This document shows positions 29,952-33,026 of a stretch of 33,026 nucleotides of DNA, in pieces. The notes below the pieces were generated by a model. The model made no database searches and was not told where the DNA came from. It saw only the letters and a program-made list of their open reading frames with translations. The first letter of the stretch is position 1, and every line of letters begins with the position of its first letter. This DNA comes from Anaerolineales bacterium (GTDB lineage: Bacteria > Chloroflexota > Anaerolineae > Anaerolineales > UBA6663), in assembly GCA_020845955.1 (NCBI GenBank), contig JADLEU010000386.1:1-33026 (forward strand), given 5' to 3'. The position numbers were made by a program, and so were the translations under genes.

Positions 29952-30849
29952 CGGTCAGGCGCAGACCTTCGGCCAGGGTGAGCTTTGGGCGGAAACCGAG
30001 CTTCTCTTCGGCCAGCGCGATATCAGCACACATGCGGGAAACGCCGCCATTCTCGGCTTTGCTATAAAGCACATCGATAGAGCGCCCGGTTACCTCGCCG
30101 ACCAGGTGGGCCAGGGCGCGCACGCTGGTTTCTCGCCCACTGCCGATGTTGATCACGCGGCGGTCGACGCTGCGGGCAGTGGCGGCAGCGACCAGCGCGT
30201 CCATCACGTCGTCCACGTAGACGTAGTCGCGCGTCTGCGAGCCATCCCCATGGATGACCAGCGAGCCGCCCTGCCGTGCTTGGCGCAAGAAACGGGGGAT
30301 GACCGGCGCGTGCGCGGCCGGCAGCGGCTGCCCGGGGCCGTAAGCGTTGAAAACCCGCAGCGCCACCGTCTCCAATCCCCATAGGATGCCGATTGTGTGC
30401 ACGTAGAATTCCGCCGACAATTTGCTGACAGCGTATGGGCTGCGCGGAGCGGGGCGTTGGCGCTCACTGAGCGGCTGCTCGGCTTGCTCACCATAGACGG
30501 CGCCGGACGAGACAAAGACTACCCGTCGCACGCCCGCATCGCGCATGGCTTCCATCACGCTCACCGTGCCGCCGACGTTAGCGGCGTTGTACTCGCGCGG
30601 GTAGAGCACTGATTCGGGCACGGAGACGCGCGCTGCCAGGTGGTAGACGCACTCGACGTCCTGCAGGTGCGTCCATAGTTTCGGCCGGTCGTTGACGTCG
30701 CCCCGCGTGAACAACACGCGCGCGGAGAGGCGCGCGGGGTCGCCCGCCGACAGGTCGTCCAGGCCGCGGACCTCGTGGCCCTCGCCCGCCAGGCGGTTGG
30801 CAAGCGCCGAGCCCAAGAAACCTGCAGCTCCGGTTACGAGAAAATTCAT
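29908..30849 (-). CDS. NAD-dependent epimerase/dehydratase (extended SDR)
   Basis: A 313-residue nucleotide-sugar SDR. The N-terminal Rossmann motif is VTGAAGFLGSALANRL, with D36 region GLDDLSAG binding the NAD ribose, then VYHLAARVSVPES, FVSSGAVYG with the catalytic Ser, and SPYAVSKLSAE with the YxxxK pair. Substrate-domain marks are RVFNAYGPGQ, VIPRFLRQA, GDGSQTRDYVYVDDV and INIGSGRETSV. It resembles UDP-glucose or UDP-glucuronate 4-epimerases and UDP-xylose-type enzymes; the exact sugar cannot be told. The frame is open to 31182, but the ATG at 30849 starts the Rossmann strand and follows TGCTATAAT by 10 nt. It is transcribed away from the HExxH gene from a shared palindromic promoter. Confidence 0.92.
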   Translation of the reverse strand: MNFLVTGAAGFLGSALANRLAGEGHEVRGLDDLSAGDPARLSARVLFTRGDVNDRPKLWTHLQDVECVYHLAARVSVPESVLYPREYNAANVGGTVSVMEAMRDAGVRRVVFVSSGAVYGEQAEQPLSERQRPAPRSPYAVSKLSAEFYVHTIGILWGLETVALRVFNAYGPGQPLPAAHAPVIPRFLRQARQGGSLVIHGDGSQTRDYVYVDDVMDALVAAATARSVDRRVINIGSGRETSVRALAHLVGEVTGRSIDVLYSKAENGGVSRMCADIALAEEKLGFRPKLTLAEGLRLTVSQDPRFAPETTRL

Positions 30850-30859
30850 AGGGTTTGCG

Positions 30860-30879
30860 ATTATAGCATGTGCTATGAT
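30860..30879. promoter_or_regulatory. Face-to-face extended -10 promoters on a palindrome
   Basis: ATAGCA-TG-TGCTAT (30863-30876) is a perfect inverted repeat. Read leftward it continues as TGCTATAAT (30868-30860), the -10 for the epimerase; read rightward as TGCTATGAT (30871-30879), the -10 for the HExxH gene. The gaps to the two ATGs are 10 and 7 nt, with no ribosome site on either side. Polymerases on the two promoters would exclude each other. Confidence 0.55.
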
Positions 30880-30886
30880 CGCCGCC

Positions 30887-32182
30887 ATGCGCCGACGCCT
30901 GTTGGACGCCGCCGATCGCGGGATCGCAGCGGCGGCCTGGCTCTTGCTTGCCGTCACGCTGGCGAGCCTGCTCACGCGGGACGTTGTCGTGGCGACCGAA
31001 ACGGCCGATCGTGTTCGGGTGTACGTGCGCGGCCTCGAGTTCGATTTCGTCGGGTGGACTCTCGCCTCGGCGGCAGTCAAGGTCAGCCAGGCCAGCGTCG
31101 GCGCCCAGGCCTTTGTGGGCGAGGCGGCTCGCGCTGAGCTGGCACGCCAATACGTCCGACTGCAGGGCGATCTCGAGCGCACTCAAGCCGCGATCGAACA
31201 GCGCTATGCCGATCCAGCCGTGTCAGATCCCCTGGCGGCGACCGCCGGGGCCCGCCTGGAGGCCGAGCGCCTACAGTTCCGCTTGGACGCAATTCAGCCC
31301 ACGGTCGAGGCTATTCTGCAGGAGCAGTTATCCGTGATTCTGGCGGAACAGGGCCTGGCCTGGGGCGGACAGCCGGTTCCGCCTGTTTCGTTCCATCTCA
31401 CCCCGCTGCCCTTCGCCCTCATCACGTCGCCGCGTGACGTCATTCGTCTGGAGGCGAACATCGACGTCAGCGGCGACCTGCCCATTGACGAACAGGTGGC
31501 CCTCGAAGAGCGAGTTTCGGCCGATCTTGGAGTCTCGACCCTGGTTGTGCCACTCGGCGGGATTGGGACCTATCCCACCATGGTGGCCGAGACCAGCAAC
31601 CTGGGCTGGATCGCCGCAACGGTGGCGCACGAATGGCTGCACAACCTGCTGACCCTGCGGCCGCTTGGCTTGAGCTATAACGCCTCGCCCGGGCTGCGCA
31701 CCATGAACGAGACGACCGCCGAAATGATCGGTCATGAACTGGGTGACCTGCTCTTGAAGCGCTACTACCCGGACCTGGCGCCGTTGCCACGGCCGTTTGA
31801 GAACATCCTGCGCCGTGACGTGGTGCCGGCGCAGGTTCAGGCGCCCGGGTTTGACTTCCGCGCCGAGATGCACCTCACGCGGGTAACGGCTGATCGCTTG
31901 TTGAGCGAGGGCCAGATCGATGCGGCCGAAGACTATCTGGAGGTGCGCCGCATCTTCCTATGGGAGCACGGCTACCAAATCCGCAAACTGAACCAGGCCT
32001 ACTTTGCTTTCTACGGAGCCTATGCCGTCAGCGGCGGCGGCGCTTCAGGCGCCGACCCGGTCGGCGAGGCCGTGCGCCTGTTGCGCCGGCGCAGCCCGAC
32101 GCTAGCGGACTTCGTCAACACCATCGCCTGGTTTACCAGCTTCGACCAACTCCGCGATTATCTGGGCTTGCCGCCGGCCTGA
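30887..32182 (+). CDS. Membrane-anchored putative zinc metallopeptidase (HExxH)
   Basis: A 431-residue protein. One TM helix (about 13-30) follows a basic MRRRLLDAADRG start, so the body is probably outside the membrane. A helical region with coiled-coil character (about 65-150) is followed by a domain with VAHEWLHNLL, an HExxH zinc motif, and about 30 residues later MNETTAEMIGHELGD, whose Glu residues could give the third zinc ligand as in gluzincins. No known peptidase family is evident beyond these motifs. The ATG at 30887 sits 7 nt after TGCTATGAT; the in-frame ATG at 30875 lies within that hexamer and was rejected. It ends 8 bp from the convergent M20 gene. Confidence 0.8.
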   Translation: MRRRLLDAADRGIAAAAWLLLAVTLASLLTRDVVVATETADRVRVYVRGLEFDFVGWTLASAAVKVSQASVGAQAFVGEAARAELARQYVRLQGDLERTQAAIEQRYADPAVSDPLAATAGARLEAERLQFRLDAIQPTVEAILQEQLSVILAEQGLAWGGQPVPPVSFHLTPLPFALITSPRDVIRLEANIDVSGDLPIDEQVALEERVSADLGVSTLVVPLGGIGTYPTMVAETSNLGWIAATVAHEWLHNLLTLRPLGLSYNASPGLRTMNETTAEMIGHELGDLLLKRYYPDLAPLPRPFENILRRDVVPAQVQAPGFDFRAEMHLTRVTADRLLSEGQIDAAEDYLEVRRIFLWEHGYQIRKLNQAYFAFYGAYAVSGGGASGADPVGEAVRLLRRRSPTLADFVNTIAWFTSFDQLRDYLGLPPA

Positions 32183-32190
32183 CCGGCTGC

Positions 32191-33026
32191 CTACCAATCG
32201 CTCAACAGCGCCGCGACGAGAGCCGTGCGCTCGGCCAGGCTGTCGACCCTGATATGCTCCCGCTCCGAGTGCGCGCCATTGCCCTGCGCTCCCAGCCCGT
32301 CCAGCACCGGCACGCCCAACGGCGCCACGAAGTTGGCGTCGGAGCCTCCACCAGTGCCCCCTTCCGTCAGGTCGATCCCCAGCCCCGCGGCGATGGCGCG
32401 GGCTTTGGCGAAGGTCGCGGCCATCGTGGCGTCGCGCGGCATCGGCGGCCGGTTGAGACCGCCGATGACTTCCACGCTCGTGCCCTCCGTGGTCGGACTG
32501 AGGCCTCGCATCCATTGCGTGATCCGGTCGCCCTCCTCGGCCGTCATGACGCGCAGGTCGATTTTGGCCCGCGCCTCGTCGGGTACGACGTTGGATCGTG
32601 TGCCGCCCGCGATGACGCCGACATTGAGCGTCGTTCCCTTGGCGTAGTCTGTCAACTTCTGGATGGCCAGCACCTGGCGAGCCAGCTCTGCGATCGCGTT
32701 GCGACCGCGCTCGTGGTCGGCGCCGGCGTGGGCTGCGCGCCCACGGACCGTCAGGTCGAAGTCGCCGACGCCTTTGCGCCAGGTCTTGAGCGCGCCGTCT
32801 GGCAGGCACGGTTCCATGCAGAGCACCAGCCCCGCCTCCTTTGCCAGAGCCTCGATCAGCCCGCGGGAATGCTCGCTGCCCAGTTCCTCGTCGGTGCTGA
32901 ACAACGTGGTGACGGGCCGGTTGGGCCAGCGGCCTTTGGTCCGCAAAATGCTCAAGGCCATCAGCAGCATACCAATGCTCGCCTTCATATCGAGCGTGCC
33001 AGGCCCCATCAGCCGCCCATCGACCA
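32191..33026 (-). CDS. M20-family peptidase, CPG2-like (N-terminus beyond window)
   Basis: At least 277 C-terminal residues are present; the frame runs off the window end without a start that fits the family. The second metal-ligand motif DGRLMGPGTLDMKASIG (with its Asp) lies near the edge, followed by FSTDEELGSEHSR with the catalytic and ligand Glu residues, the dimerisation domain (DFDLTVRGRAAHAGADHERGRNA in parts, with its His), TLNVGVIAGGTRSNVVPDEA, and a C-terminal GGGSDANFVAPLG and GNGAHSEREHIRVDSL with the last metal His. This is the carboxypeptidase G2 / glutamate carboxypeptidase type. The first ligand (HxD) lies outside the window. Confidence 0.92.
   Translation of the reverse strand, partial: VDGRLMGPGTLDMKASIGMLLMALSILRTKGRWPNRPVTTLFSTDEELGSEHSRGLIEALAKEAGLVLCMEPCLPDGALKTWRKGVGDFDLTVRGRAAHAGADHERGRNAIAELARQVLAIQKLTDYAKGTTLNVGVIAGGTRSNVVPDEARAKIDLRVMTAEEGDRITQWMRGLSPTTEGTSVEVIGGLNRPPMPRDATMAATFAKARAIAAGLGIDLTEGGTGGGSDANFVAPLGVPVLDGLGAQGNGAHSEREHIRVDSLAERTALVAALLSDW

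Noticed and set aside
30875-30877. ATG at 30875 as start of the HExxH protein
   Set aside because: It lies inside the TATGAT -10 hexamer, so it would not be transcribed; 30887 fits the promoter.

Overview
The window is GC-rich, densely coded bacterial chromosome. Gene content points to a Chloroflexota-like organism, probably Anaerolineae or a relative and probably from a metagenome: a corrinoid/tetrahydrofolate C1 cluster with a RACo-type activator, a fused Mo/Fe-S hydroxylase, PQQ-propeller and PD40 lipoproteins, an IS630-type transposase remnant and many one-TM or lipid-anchored surface proteins. The taxonomic placement is inference; no rRNA or other marker gene is present. No tRNA, rRNA or CRISPR array was seen.

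Layout. 1-390: 3' end of an FGE/SUMF1-fold protein. 455-5171 (-): a two-gene unit of a PQQ-propeller membrane protein and a polytopic membrane protein. 5311-6687 (-): an M20 dipeptidase. 6854-8084 (+): a membrane-anchored protein built of 15-residue repeats, then ribosomal protein L25. 8166-10822 (-): a CoA-type Nudix hydrolase, a PD40 lipoprotein and a LuxR-type regulator whose receiver lacks the phospho-acceptor Asp. 10969-11825 (-): an IS630-type transposase with an internal deletion. 11838-13532 (-): an M23 peptidase and an acidic lipoprotein. 13623-18162 (-): an ABC ATPase, a large FtsX/MacB-type permease and an AttH/CrtC-like lipocalin. 18382-21348 (+): a fused 2Fe-2S/molybdopterin hydroxylase whose best-placed start codon is ATA. 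21408-22289 (+): a lipoprotein of unknown function. 22699-24043 (-): a fructosamine-kinase/low-molecular-weight phosphatase pair. 24151-24528: a HAD-hydrolase remnant. 24562-29951 (+): an IclR regulator, a corrinoid protein, a pterin methyltransferase, a RACo-like activator, a 22-codon ORF and a MetF-type reductase. 29908-30849 (-): an NAD-dependent epimerase. 30887-32182 (+): an HExxH protein. 32191-33026 (-): a partial CPG2-like M20 peptidase.

How the genes work together. The C1 cluster fits methyl transfer from a methylated corrinoid protein to tetrahydrofolate, reductive repair of the corrinoid, and oxidation of methyl-THF to methylene-THF. The enzyme that demethylates the primary substrate is not in the window. 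The kinase/phosphatase pair fits protein deglycation. The ABC/AttH unit fits export or membrane extraction of a lipidic substrate.

Expression signals. Several genes have a TATAAT-like hexamer only 6-7 nt before the start codon and no Shine-Dalgarno sequence, which suggests leaderless mRNAs. Others have good Shine-Dalgarno sites. One intergenic region (30850-30886) carries two face-to-face extended -10 elements on a palindrome. All functional calls come from reading motifs by eye; no database search was run.
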